Below, one piece after another: positions 24,284 through 31,495 of a stretch of 34,119 bases of DNA. The notes below the pieces were generated by a model that ran no database searches, was not told where the DNA came from, and was given only the letters and a program-made list of their open reading frames with translations. Made by a program: the position numbers and the translations under genes. Origin of the DNA: an uncultured Eubacteriales bacterium. GTDB lineage: Bacteria > Bacillota > Clostridia > Oscillospirales > Butyricicoccaceae. Position 1 is the first letter of the stretch, and every line of letters begins with the position of its first letter. Location: contig CAKUAK010000114.1 in assembly GCA_934636325.1 (NCBI GenBank), positions 1 through 34,119 on the forward strand, in the 5' to 3' direction.

Positions 24284-24314
24284 AAAGGCCGGTATCTGAA
24301 CGATACCGGCCTTT
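24284..24314 (-). terminator. Terminator after amidohydrolase copy 2
   Basis: Perfect 13-bp stem AAAGGCCGGTATC/GATACCGGCCTTT with a 5-nt loop, followed by a T on the minus strand so the run is TTTT. It separates copy 2 from the independently promoted copy 1. Confidence 0.75.
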
Positions 24315-24379
24315 CACGGTGAAAGAATGAGTTATTGGAAGTAAGCGTTATTTATGTATGACGCCCTCCCCGTCCCAAA

Positions 24380-25765
24380 TTATACCTGGGGCTGGGGTAC
24401 AGGAACATCCATAGGGATCGGGCACTTATAAGGATTGTTCTTCATCTTGGCGTCGAACTCTTCCTTGGCCTTTACCAGATGCTCAGGCTCTTCGATCATC
24501 TTCAGAGCGGCTGTAGCAACTACCTCAGAGCCATACAGCATGCCCCTGTAGCCGATCGACATGCCGGCGCAGGCTGTGATCTGCCAGCTGTGGCCGGGGG
24601 CGGCGATATTGCAGGTAGCCGTATTGACCATAATGCAGGGGCAAATGTTCTGGACATCGGCGACATCGGTCGATCCGCCGCCGTTCATCTCGACCATGGG
24701 TGCGACGCCTGTGAAGATCGGGCCGTTATCAAGCTCGCCCCTGGCCTTCATTGCCTCATACATCGGGCTCTGCTCGTTAAGTGCAGCGGCAAATGCCTTC
24801 TCCTCGTCTGTCCAGACGGGGCCTTCCATATGCTCCATGAGGTCATGGGTCATGTTGGACATATAGACGTTAGGCATTGTGTTGTAGCAGCCACCGAGGA
24901 ACTCGACTTCCAGCTCTGTCTCGGTCATCATGGCAGCGCCCTTGGCGACCTTGACCAGCCTGTCATAAACTTCTTCGATGGCCTGACGGCTCATGCCGCG
25001 GACATAATACCAGACAGCAGCTCTGTCGGGAACGATGTTGGGGGCTGTGCCGGCTTCTTTATATACATAGTGGATACGGATATCCGATGTGACGTGCTCA
25101 CGCAGATAGTTAGCGCCTACGCTCATCAGCTCGGCTGCGTCGAGGGCGGAACGGCCGTTTTGAGGATCGCCGCCGGCGTGGGCTGTGCGGCCCTTGCAGT
25201 GGAAGATGGCGCTGTTCAGGCCGTTGGAGCTACCGAGAGAAACAGCATTGGCCTTGCCGCCGTGCCATGCGAATGCGCAGTCAAGATCTTTGAAAGCGCC
25301 ATTACGGGCCATGAATACCTTACCGGTGAGAACTTCTTCAGCAGGGCATCCGTAGAACACGATTGTTCCGGGCAGCTTCTTCTCTTCCATCTCGGCCTTC
25401 ATGCCGACGGCAGCGCCGAGGCAAGCTACATCAAGCAGGTTGTGGCCGCAGCCCTGACCTGCGCCGCCGACTACGACGGCTTCCTTTGTTGTCTGGCACT
25501 TCTGGCTCATGCCGGGCAGAGCATCGAGCTCGCCGAGCAGGCCGATAACCGGATGACCGCTGCCCCATCTGCCAACTACGCAGGTGGGCAGGTCATATGC
25601 GCCTGTCTCTACCTCAAAACCATACTCTTTAAGCAGCTCGGCTGTCCATTTGCATGCGTTTACTTCGCTGTAAGCCACCTCGGGAACATCCCACATCTTC
25701 TGTGCAAGACCGATGAGCTTATCCTGCTCAGCCTTGATCTTGTTGATCGCGATAGATCCAATCAT
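24380..25765 (-). CDS. AbgB-like M20 amidohydrolase, copy 2
   Basis: 461 residues with the full ligand set: GQGCGHNLL, YGCPAEEV, AWHGG and APGHSWQ. It shares with copy 1 the flanking signatures GAYDLPTCVVGRWGSGHP and GELDALPG, so these two are sister copies. Its central block is the most diverged of the four (HCKGRTAHAGG, RAAVWYYVRGMSRQAIEEV). I start at the ATG at 25765 because AAGGAGA, within the longer frame, lies nine bases upstream. Soluble, no signal peptide. Last gene before the terminator at 24284-24314. Confidence 0.92.
   Translation of the reverse strand: MIGSIAINKIKAEQDKLIGLAQKMWDVPEVAYSEVNACKWTAELLKEYGFEVETGAYDLPTCVVGRWGSGHPVIGLLGELDALPGMSQKCQTTKEAVVVGGAGQGCGHNLLDVACLGAAVGMKAEMEEKKLPGTIVFYGCPAEEVLTGKVFMARNGAFKDLDCAFAWHGGKANAVSLGSSNGLNSAIFHCKGRTAHAGGDPQNGRSALDAAELMSVGANYLREHVTSDIRIHYVYKEAGTAPNIVPDRAAVWYYVRGMSRQAIEEVYDRLVKVAKGAAMMTETELEVEFLGGCYNTMPNVYMSNMTHDLMEHMEGPVWTDEEKAFAAALNEQSPMYEAMKARGELDNGPIFTGVAPMVEMNGGGSTDVADVQNICPCIMVNTATCNIAAPGHSWQITACAGMSIGYRGMLYGSEVVATAALKMIEEPEHLVKAKEEFDAKMKNNPYKCPIPMDVPVPQPQV
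24886..25224 (-). repeat. Related block in amidohydrolase copy 2
   Basis: Counterpart of the homogenised block. Clearly similar, but with several amino acid changes, so apparently not recently converted. Confidence 0.75.
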
Positions 25766-25800
25766 AGTTCTCTTCTCCTTTTCCATCCGTTTTATTTATC

Positions 25801-25831
25801 CGCCGGCCCGCAGCCCATCTGCGGGCCGGCG
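25801..25831 (-). other. Strong intercistronic hairpin between copies 3 and 2
   Basis: Perfect 13-bp GC-rich stem CGCCGGCCCGCAG/CTGCGGGCCGGCG with a 5-nt loop. No T-run follows on the minus strand (GATAAATAAAAC), so it is likely a 3'-end stabiliser or processing stem within the polycistronic message. Confidence 0.6.
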
Positions 25832-25844
25832 ATACGAAATTGAT

Positions 25845-27230
25845 TTACTTGCTCTGGGGCTGGGGTACGGGAACATCCATGGGGATCGGGCACTTATATG
25901 TGCGGCCATGCATGGCTTCGTCGAACTCGGCCTTTGCCTTCTCGACAAGGCCCTTATCCTCATAGAACTTGGCCGAAGCGGCAGCCATGACCTTTGCGCC
26001 ATAGAGCATGCCCTTATAGCCGATCGACATACCGGCGCAGGCTGTAATCTGCCAGCTGTGGCCGGGGGCGCAGAGGTTGCAGGTAGCTGTCATGACCTGT
26101 GCGCAGGGAACGATGTGCATGACATCGCCTACGTCGGTCGAGCCGTAACCGTCGTTATGCTGGATATCCATAACTGCGCTGTGGATAGAGGGCTGTGTCA
26201 TGCCGGCAGCTTCCATAGCGGGATACTTGGGGCTCTGCTTGTTGATCTCGTCGGCAAACTTGAGCTCTTCTTCTGTCCACTTGGGCAGCTCGGTCTCGAG
26301 CATGGCGTTATGGACGACATCGAGAACGACCTTATTGTTCAGCGTGTTGTAGCAGCCGCCGAGGAACTCGATCTCAAGCTCTGTCTCGGTCATCATGGCA
26401 GCGCCCTTGGCGACCTTGACCAGCCTGTCGTATGTATCTTCAATGGCCTCGCGGCTCATTGCGCGGACATAATACCAGACAGATGCCCTGTCAGGAACGA
26501 TGTTCGGCGCTGTGCCGGCTTCTTTATATACATAGTGGATGCGGACATCGGATGTGACATGCTCGCGCAGATAGTTGGCGCCTACACTCATCAGCTCGGC
26601 TGCGTCGAGAGCGGAACGGCCGTTTTGAGGATCGCCGCCGGCATGGGCTGTGCGGCCCTTAAAGTGGAAGATGGCGCTGTTCAGGCCGGTCATCGTGCCG
26701 TCTGTCAGTGTGTTGTTTGTGCTGCCGTGCCAGGACAGAGCCAGGTCGATATCCTTGAAAGCGCCGTTGCGTGCCATGAATGCCTTACCGGTGAGAACTT
26801 CCTCGCCGGGGCAGCCATAGTAAACGACTGTGCCTTCGAGGCCCTTGGCTTCCAGCTCGGCCTTCATGCCGATGACAGCGCCGAGAGAGGCGATGCCAAG
26901 CAGGTTGTGGCCGCAGCCCTGACCTGCGCCGCCGGGAACGACGGGATCCTTGTGTGTGCAGACCTTCTGGCTCATGCCGGGCAGAGCGTCATACTCGCCC
27001 AGAATACCGATGATAGGATGTCCCTTGCCCCATGTTGCCTTGATGGCTGTGGGAAGGCCGACATATCCGACTTCTACTTCAAAGCCATAGCCCTTAAGAG
27101 CCTCGGCGATCCACTCGCAGGCATTGACTTCGTCATATGCTGTTTCGGGATGCTCCCAGATCTTCTGTGCAAGAGCTGTAAGATTCTTTTCTTCCTTGTC
27201 GATCGCGCTGTACGCAGCTGTGTAACTCAT
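25845..27230 (-). CDS. AbgB-like M20 amidohydrolase, copy 3
   Basis: 461 residues with GQGCGHNLL, YGCPGEEV (the AbgB form of this motif), SWHGS and APGHSWQ. Its flanks pair it with copy 4: GLPTAIKATWG, GEYDALPGMSQK, CTHKDP and MHGRTYKCPIP. AAAGGAAAG precedes the ATG. It starts 48 nt after copy 4, clearly in the same transcript. In E. coli, AbgA and AbgB act as a heterodimer; four similar chains here could form mixed dimers (inference). Confidence 0.92.
   Translation of the reverse strand: MSYTAAYSAIDKEEKNLTALAQKIWEHPETAYDEVNACEWIAEALKGYGFEVEVGYVGLPTAIKATWGKGHPIIGILGEYDALPGMSQKVCTHKDPVVPGGAGQGCGHNLLGIASLGAVIGMKAELEAKGLEGTVVYYGCPGEEVLTGKAFMARNGAFKDIDLALSWHGSTNNTLTDGTMTGLNSAIFHFKGRTAHAGGDPQNGRSALDAAELMSVGANYLREHVTSDVRIHYVYKEAGTAPNIVPDRASVWYYVRAMSREAIEDTYDRLVKVAKGAAMMTETELEIEFLGGCYNTLNNKVVLDVVHNAMLETELPKWTEEELKFADEINKQSPKYPAMEAAGMTQPSIHSAVMDIQHNDGYGSTDVGDVMHIVPCAQVMTATCNLCAPGHSWQITACAGMSIGYKGMLYGAKVMAAASAKFYEDKGLVEKAKAEFDEAMHGRTYKCPIPMDVPVPQPQSK
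26349..26690 (-). repeat. Homogenised block in amidohydrolase copy 3
   Basis: About 340 bp nearly identical to the blocks in copies 1 and 4. Confidence 0.85.
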
Positions 27231-27278
27231 AACTTTCTTTCCTTTCTTTTGCTGTGATCTTTATGGTCAAAGCGAGGC

Positions 27279-28667
27279 TTAATCCTTCTGAGGCTGGGGC
27301 ACGGGTACCTCCATGGGAATGGGGCACTTATATGTGCGGCCGTGCATCGTCTCATTGAACTCGGCCTTTGCTTTTTCAACAAGCTCGGGATTTTCGATCA
27401 TCTTAAGTCCGGATACCGCCAGGACCTTAGAGCCCTGGAGCATGCCCTTGTGGCCTATCGACATACCAGCGCAGGCTGTGATCTGCCAGCTGTGGCCGGG
27501 GGCGGCGATATTGTATGTGCCGTTTCTGACCATGATGCAGGGGCAGATATGCATGACATCGCCGACATCCGAAGAACCGTAGCCGTAAACCGTCTTGATC
27601 TCGGGGATATCGGTTGCCAGCGGGCCGTTGTCGAGAGCACCCGAAGCCTTGAACTTATCGTACTGGGGGCTCTGCTTATTGAGCTCTTCTGCGAACTTGA
27701 GCTCTTCCTCTGTCCACTGGGGTATCTCGACCTCGTGCATGGCCTCGTGGGCAACATCGGTCAGGACACGGTTGGGCTGTGTATTGTAGCAGCCGCCGAG
27801 GAACTCGATCTCAAGCTCTGTCTCGGTCATCATGGCAGCGCCCTTGGCGACCTTGATCAGCCTGTCGTATGTATCTTCAATGGCCTCGCGGCTCATTGCG
27901 CGTACATAATACCAGACAGATGCTCTGTCGGGAACGATGTTCGGCGCTGTGCCGGCTTCTTTATATACATAGTGGATGCGGACATCGGATGTGACATGCT
28001 CGCGCAGATAGTTGGCGCCTACACTCATCAGCTCGGCTGCGTCGAGGGCCGAACGGCCGTTTTGAGGATCGCCGCCGGCGTGGGCTGTGCGGCCCTTGAA
28101 GTGGAAGATGGCGCTGTTCAGGCCGGTCATTGAACCCATTGTAAGGTTATTGCCGTTGGAGCCGTGCCATGCGAAGGCTACATCGAGCTCACGGAAGGCG
28201 CCGTTGCGGGCCATGAATGCCTTACCGGTCAGGACTTCCTCGCCGGGGCAGCCAAAGTAGATTATCGTGCCGGGCAGCTTCTTTTCTTCCATCTCGGCTT
28301 TCATGCCAAGAACGCCGCCCACGCAGGCAACGCCAAGAAGGTTATGGCCGCAGCCCTGACCTGCGCCGCCGAGAACGATGGGATCCTTATGTGTGCAGAT
28401 CTTCTGGCTCATGCCGGGCAGAGCATCATACTCGCCCAGGAAGCCGATGACGGGATGACCGCTGCCCCAGGAGGCCTTGATGGCTGTGGGCAGGCCGGCA
28501 TGTCCGACCTCAACTTCAAAGCCGTTGGCCTTGAGGACTTCGGCAGTCCATTCGCAGGCCTTGACTTCGTTATAAGCCGTTTCGGGCTTGTCCCACATCT
28601 TATGTGCCAGGTCGATAAGGGTCTGGCTCTGTTTATCTATTTCGGCCTTAGCTATATTTCCAAGCAT
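27279..28667 (-). CDS. AbgB-like M20 amidohydrolase, copy 4 (proximal)
   Basis: 462 residues. GQGCGHNLL, FGCPGEEV, AWHGS and APGHSWQ are intact. Sister to copy 3 by its flanks. AAGGAGA precedes the ATG by about seven bases. It is the first enzyme gene after the two membrane proteins, separated from them by 117 nt that contain a hairpin. Soluble. The family hydrolyses amide bonds linking an acyl or aminobenzoyl group to an amino acid; the actual substrate is not deducible. Confidence 0.92.
   Translation of the reverse strand: MLGNIAKAEIDKQSQTLIDLAHKMWDKPETAYNEVKACEWTAEVLKANGFEVEVGHAGLPTAIKASWGSGHPVIGFLGEYDALPGMSQKICTHKDPIVLGGAGQGCGHNLLGVACVGGVLGMKAEMEEKKLPGTIIYFGCPGEEVLTGKAFMARNGAFRELDVAFAWHGSNGNNLTMGSMTGLNSAIFHFKGRTAHAGGDPQNGRSALDAAELMSVGANYLREHVTSDVRIHYVYKEAGTAPNIVPDRASVWYYVRAMSREAIEDTYDRLIKVAKGAAMMTETELEIEFLGGCYNTQPNRVLTDVAHEAMHEVEIPQWTEEELKFAEELNKQSPQYDKFKASGALDNGPLATDIPEIKTVYGYGSSDVGDVMHICPCIMVRNGTYNIAAPGHSWQITACAGMSIGHKGMLQGSKVLAVSGLKMIENPELVEKAKAEFNETMHGRTYKCPIPMEVPVPQPQKD
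27785..28130 (-). repeat. Homogenised block in amidohydrolase copy 4
   Basis: About 340 bp differing from copy 3 at about eight positions by eye, only one of which changes an amino acid (Val to Ile). Confidence 0.85.
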
Positions 28668-28722
28668 ATACTATATCTCCTTTTTATCTTGTCGAAGCAG
28701 GTATAGATCTTAATTTAAGCTA

Positions 28723-28764
28723 AAGCCGAGCCCGCCACCGCAGGCGGTGATGGACCCGGCTTTC
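28723..28764 (-). other. Hairpin between the membrane genes and the amidohydrolase genes
   Basis: AAAGCCG pairs with CGGCTTT and an inner stem contains CGCC/GGCG with mismatches. Only a weak T-run follows (CTTTAGCTT). It probably sets the ratio of membrane proteins to enzymes by partial termination or processing (inference). Confidence 0.5.
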
Positions 28765-28784
28765 CGGTTTAGATTTAAAAAATC

Positions 28785-29477
28785 TTATTTGCTCTTGTTA
28801 GCCAGAGCAACGCCGAGACCCATAGCACCGAAGGAGCAGATCAGGGGAGGAACGGCGGAAGCGACGGCTGCGGGCAGGAAGCTGAAGAAGCCCTGGAGCT
28901 GTGCCCAATAAATAAGGAAGCATATCGGTGTAACGATGATGCCGAGCTTCGGCTTCATGTAGATGTACTGTGCCAGCAGAGCGGCGAACAGTGCGGGAAG
29001 CAGAAGGTTCAGCGCCTGTGTAACGATCGGGGGCAGTGCGTTCAGAAGGCTTGCACCGGCAATAACGCCGACCGTAAGGAAGACTGTGCTGACCAGTGTG
29101 GAAACGGCGCAGCCGATTGTAGCTGTGATAGAGCCCTGATCAGAACCCTCTTCGATGCCGGCAGCATTAGTGGCGATCGAAGAAGCAGGAACACGCAGGT
29201 TGGAGATGTTGCCCGAGAGGAAGGACATGTATGTACCGGGAACACCAAGCATTGCGAAGTAAGAGATAGGCTCACGGATATAAGCCGAGCAGACCAGCGG
29301 GAACTGGATGGCGAAGGCGGCGCCGAAGGCAGCCCAATCAGGCCAGATGCCCAGAAGTCCGAGATAGATGCAGGGTCCGAAAACGAGAAGCACACCCAGG
29401 AGGTTGGTGCCGCGGCCCCATTTGATTATATAGGGTAAAAACTCTCCCCTGAAAACATTATTGCTATTCTTTTCCAT
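28785..29477 (-). CDS. Multi-pass membrane protein of unknown function, partner of the DUF5058-like protein
   Basis: 230 residues with about six hydrophobic helices (for example 24-44, 48-66, 112-140, 145-168, 172-195, 200-226), a short charged N-terminus and a Lys-rich end. Conserved-looking polar stretches are GVPGTYMSFLSGNISNLRVP and EGSDQGS in the loop before helix 3. I do not recognise the family. AAGGAG precedes the ATG by about nine bases. It lies 36 nt after the DUF5058-like gene and directly upstream of four amidohydrolases, so it probably forms one half of a two-subunit transporter. Confidence 0.8.
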   Translation of the reverse strand: MEKNSNNVFRGEFLPYIIKWGRGTNLLGVLLVFGPCIYLGLLGIWPDWAAFGAAFAIQFPLVCSAYIREPISYFAMLGVPGTYMSFLSGNISNLRVPASSIATNAAGIEEGSDQGSITATIGCAVSTLVSTVFLTVGVIAGASLLNALPPIVTQALNLLLPALFAALLAQYIYMKPKLGIIVTPICFLIYWAQLQGFFSFLPAAVASAVPPLICSFGAMGLGVALANKSK

Positions 29478-29513
29478 AATAATTTCTCCTTTTCACAGAT
29501 AACGCTTCAACTA

Positions 29514-30227
29514 TTAAAGGAAGAAGGCGCCGGCAACCATACCGAGGAACATGGCGATGGTCATACCAAACTGCTGAGCCCACTTGGCCTGGGTCTTCTT
29601 GATGTAGGCGCTCATGCCGAGCATTACAAGGAAACCGACAATAGCCGACCACATGTTGGCGCTCTTGATGTTGAAGGGCAGGAAGCGCTGTGCGACCATG
29701 TAACCAAAGCCGCCGACGCCGCCGCCGGCCGTCAGAGCTACAACAGCGTCAAAGTTGCCGCCGGTGACTTTATCTCTGAGGCCTTCCATTTTATCTGTAA
29801 ACAGTGCGGAAATGATGATCCAGCCCAAGCAGCATACCGTCATGATCCATGCGGCATTTGCGAAGGCAGCTTCTGTCATGTTGCTTGTGCCAAGTTCACA
29901 TCCGGCAGCGGTAGCGGCACGGTCGGCGGCAGGCAGCTCGTACATAACAGAACCGATAAATGCAAGACGCATCCAGGCCAGAGGGCCGCCGACGGAAGCC
30001 AGCAGCGAGACCATGCCGGATACGATAACGATCGAAGGTCCGATAGAAGCGATGAAGGAAGACTTTGCGGCCTCTTTCATCTGCTCTTTTGTAACGCCCA
30101 TTTTGGGGCCGGTAGCCCAGGCTCTCTTCAGGAAGAGAAATGCCTGGAAAAGAACGAGTGCAACAGCGGGGATACAGGAAATCCACATACCCATGCTATT
30201 CGCAGTTTTTAAATACTCCAGTTCCAT
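29514..30227 (-). CDS. DUF5058-like multi-pass membrane protein
   Basis: 237 residues with six or seven predicted membrane helices (about 13-33, 57-77, 81-96, 120-144, 160-180, 186-203, 214-236). Regions I associate with DUF5058 are ASIGPSIVIVSGMVSLLASV, GGPLAWMRLAFIGSVMYEL, and AFANAAWIMTVCCLGWIIIS followed by ALFTDKM. No function is established for the family. As first gene of an operon with an unnamed membrane partner and amidohydrolases, a role in substrate uptake is the natural guess. AGGAGGG lies about 11 bases before the ATG. Family call from memory, not from a search. Confidence 0.75.
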   Translation of the reverse strand: MELEYLKTANSMGMWISCIPAVALVLFQAFLFLKRAWATGPKMGVTKEQMKEAAKSSFIASIGPSIVIVSGMVSLLASVGGPLAWMRLAFIGSVMYELPAADRAATAAGCELGTSNMTEAAFANAAWIMTVCCLGWIIISALFTDKMEGLRDKVTGGNFDAVVALTAGGGVGGFGYMVAQRFLPFNIKSANMWSAIVGFLVMLGMSAYIKKTQAKWAQQFGMTIAMFLGMVAGAFFL

Positions 30228-30236
30228 AAGTTAAGT

Positions 30237-30377
30237 TTACCTCCTCTTTTTCTTCGGGGACTCCCCCAGAGACACATGTCTTTCGGATGCATTCGGTACG
30301 GCCCATCCGCCCGTGCTTTCGCCGCATCCTCAAGGCGCCGCTTTGCGGCTTCATGCATGTCTTTCCATTCATGCATT
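30237..30377 (-). CDS. Possible 46-residue leader ORF upstream of the DUF5058-like gene
   Basis: ATG at 30377, alternative ATG at 30359 preceded by GGAAAG. It ends with TAA nine bases before the DUF5058 start codon, inside the AGGAGGG ribosome site, the arrangement of a coupled upstream ORF. The peptide is basic, starts MHEWKDMHEAAKRRLEDAAK and ends RRKRGG. No homology recognised; could be chance. Confidence 0.3.
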
Positions 30378-30452
30378 CCTTACAAACTACATGTCATGTC
30401 TTTCACCATAACACGTTCCGTGCTGCCTGATCCTCTTTCATTCACCTCGCCT

Positions 30453-30518
30453 TATATCTCCGCGTCCGTCTTATGTACGATCTCGAAGGGACTGCGGCGG
30501 AAGTCAGGTTTCCCCATA
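30453..30518 (-). CDS. Possible 21-residue leader peptide
   Basis: ATG at 30518 with AAGGAAG about 11 bases upstream, encoding MGKPDFRRSPFEIVHKTDAE plus Ile before TAA. It is the first ATG in the leader and in the same phase as the 46-residue ORF. Speculative. Confidence 0.2.
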
Positions 30519-30548
30519 AAGCCCTGTTCTTCCTTTGTTTATGTTTAG

Positions 30549-30577
30549 ATTATACGCCTTTTTGTCGCATTTATCAA
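30549..30577 (-). promoter_or_regulatory. Promoter of the DUF5058/amidohydrolase operon
   Basis: On the minus strand TTGATA (30572-30577), a 17-nt spacer, consensus TATAAT (30549-30554). Two AATATTTT motifs about 20-45 nt upstream (near 30598 and 30619) may be an operator or AT-rich UP element. Confidence 0.8.
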
Positions 30578-30921
30578 TCATCATTTTAACTTGCAAAAAT
30601 ATTTTGGTCATTCTGCGGAATATTTTAAAGTGTTTACTAAGTTAATCACTTTTTCGCCTGTGTATCCGCTATATTTTTGGGCCGACGGATATGAAATGAA
30701 AAAGGACACTTGGTCGATTCTTTTGCTTTAGTCGGCGAAAATAGTGATTTTTTTGACTTATCGAATGGATGGCTGATTGTTTTTTGACAAAATTGTTTTT
30801 GATTAAGCCGCTTTTACATTTGTCATCGCCTTTTTCGGCATGCTGCGGCATATTGTCCCCGCGTCTATGACTTTTTTTATATTCCACTTTAATAATATCG
30901 AGCGCCATGTAAAAATCGTAT
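30578..30921. other. AT-rich intergenic region
   Basis: Apart from the AATATTTT motifs near the promoter I see no gene, RNA or clear repeat. A 79-codon minus-strand frame (30669-30908) has no ribosome binding site and a composition unlike the neighbouring genes. Confidence 0.6.
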
Positions 30922-30952
30922 AAAAACTGCCCCAGACGTATGTCCGGGGCAG
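30922..30952 (-). terminator. Terminator of nrdD-nrdG
   Basis: CTGCCCC/GGGGCAG and GAC/GTC paired around a GTAT loop with one mismatch, followed on the minus strand by TTTTTATA. It begins a few bases after the nrdG stop. Confidence 0.8.
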
Positions 30953-30958
30953 ATATTT

Positions 30959-31495
30959 TTACGGTATTTTAAACTCGTCCGGCGCCGCGATCCAGCGCCC
31001 ATCCTCTTTAAGAACGACCTTTCCGGAAGCCATGCTTTCGGGCACGTCTATTATACGCTGATTCTCAGAGCCCTTGAATCTTATATCGAGATTCCTCTTC
31101 GCCATGATGAATGGGCCGTCTATCAGAACATCGCAGAGCTTCAAAAGCTCTGCCCTGTCACCACCCATGGCAAGCAGCTCTTCATACAGATAGCCGGTAT
31201 AGGCCGCAAGCTCGAGTCCCATGGCCCTGACCTCGCGGGCAAGCCCGAGAAGCGCCCCTGCCTGGTCGAAGGGTTCTCCGCCGCTTAAGGTCACGCCGGT
31301 TATCATGGGATCATGCCTAAGCGCATCGAGCAGCTCTTCGGTATCGCGGTCCTCCCCGCCGTTATAGTCGTGGGTAGAGGGATTGTGGCAGCCGGGGCAG
31401 TTGTGGGCGCAGCCCTGGGTAAAGATGGTGAATCTTATGCCCGGGCCGTCGGTTATCGACTCGGGAATTACCCCGCTGACCCTGAGCTTAGACAC
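30959..31495 (-). CDS. nrdG: Anaerobic ribonucleotide reductase activating protein (radical SAM)
   Basis: Generates the glycyl radical on NrdD using S-adenosylmethionine and a 4Fe-4S cluster. The cluster motif CxxxCxxC is CAHNCPGC at about residues 30-37, followed by HNPSTHDYNGG. A Gly-rich SAM site (TLSGGEPF) is also present. 178 residues. The start is a GTG at 31495 overlapping the end of nrdD by eight bases, with AGGGTGA upstream; no ATG is available nearby. Translationally coupled to nrdD. Confidence 0.95.
   Translation of the reverse strand: MSKLRVSGVIPESITDGPGIRFTIFTQGCAHNCPGCHNPSTHDYNGGEDRDTEELLDALRHDPMITGVTLSGGEPFDQAGALLGLAREVRAMGLELAAYTGYLYEELLAMGGDRAELLKLCDVLIDGPFIMAKRNLDIRFKGSENQRIIDVPESMASGKVVLKEDGRWIAAPDEFKIP

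Larger units (their letters stand above)
30228..30542 (-). promoter_or_regulatory. Long 5' leader of the DUF5058/amidohydrolase operon
   Basis: About 315 nt between the expected transcription start and the first gene. It carries three copies of CATGTCTTTC (plus-strand reading, at 30276, 30357 and 30396), a GCCGC-AAA-GCGGC hairpin near 30339-30351, and short reading frames all in one phase. I do not see a T-box, SAM, lysine, cobalamin or glycine riboswitch signature. It could be an attenuator or a new regulatory RNA. Confidence 0.45.

Noticed and set aside
24479..28133. Long plus-strand frames opposite the amidohydrolase genes, similar to one another
   Set aside because: Their similarity only mirrors the similarity of the four real genes.
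22627..28667. Tandem amidohydrolase repeats as a mobile element or CRISPR-like array
   Set aside because: The repeats lie inside intact genes in one frame, with no terminal repeats, transposase or spacers.
30228..30542. Leader of the DUF5058 operon as a T-box or known riboswitch
   Set aside because: I could not find the T-box sequence or the conserved cores of SAM, lysine, glycine, cobalamin or c-di-GMP riboswitches.
30669..30908. A 79-codon minus-strand frame in the AT-rich gap
   Set aside because: No ribosome binding site, no recognisable family, base composition of intergenic DNA.
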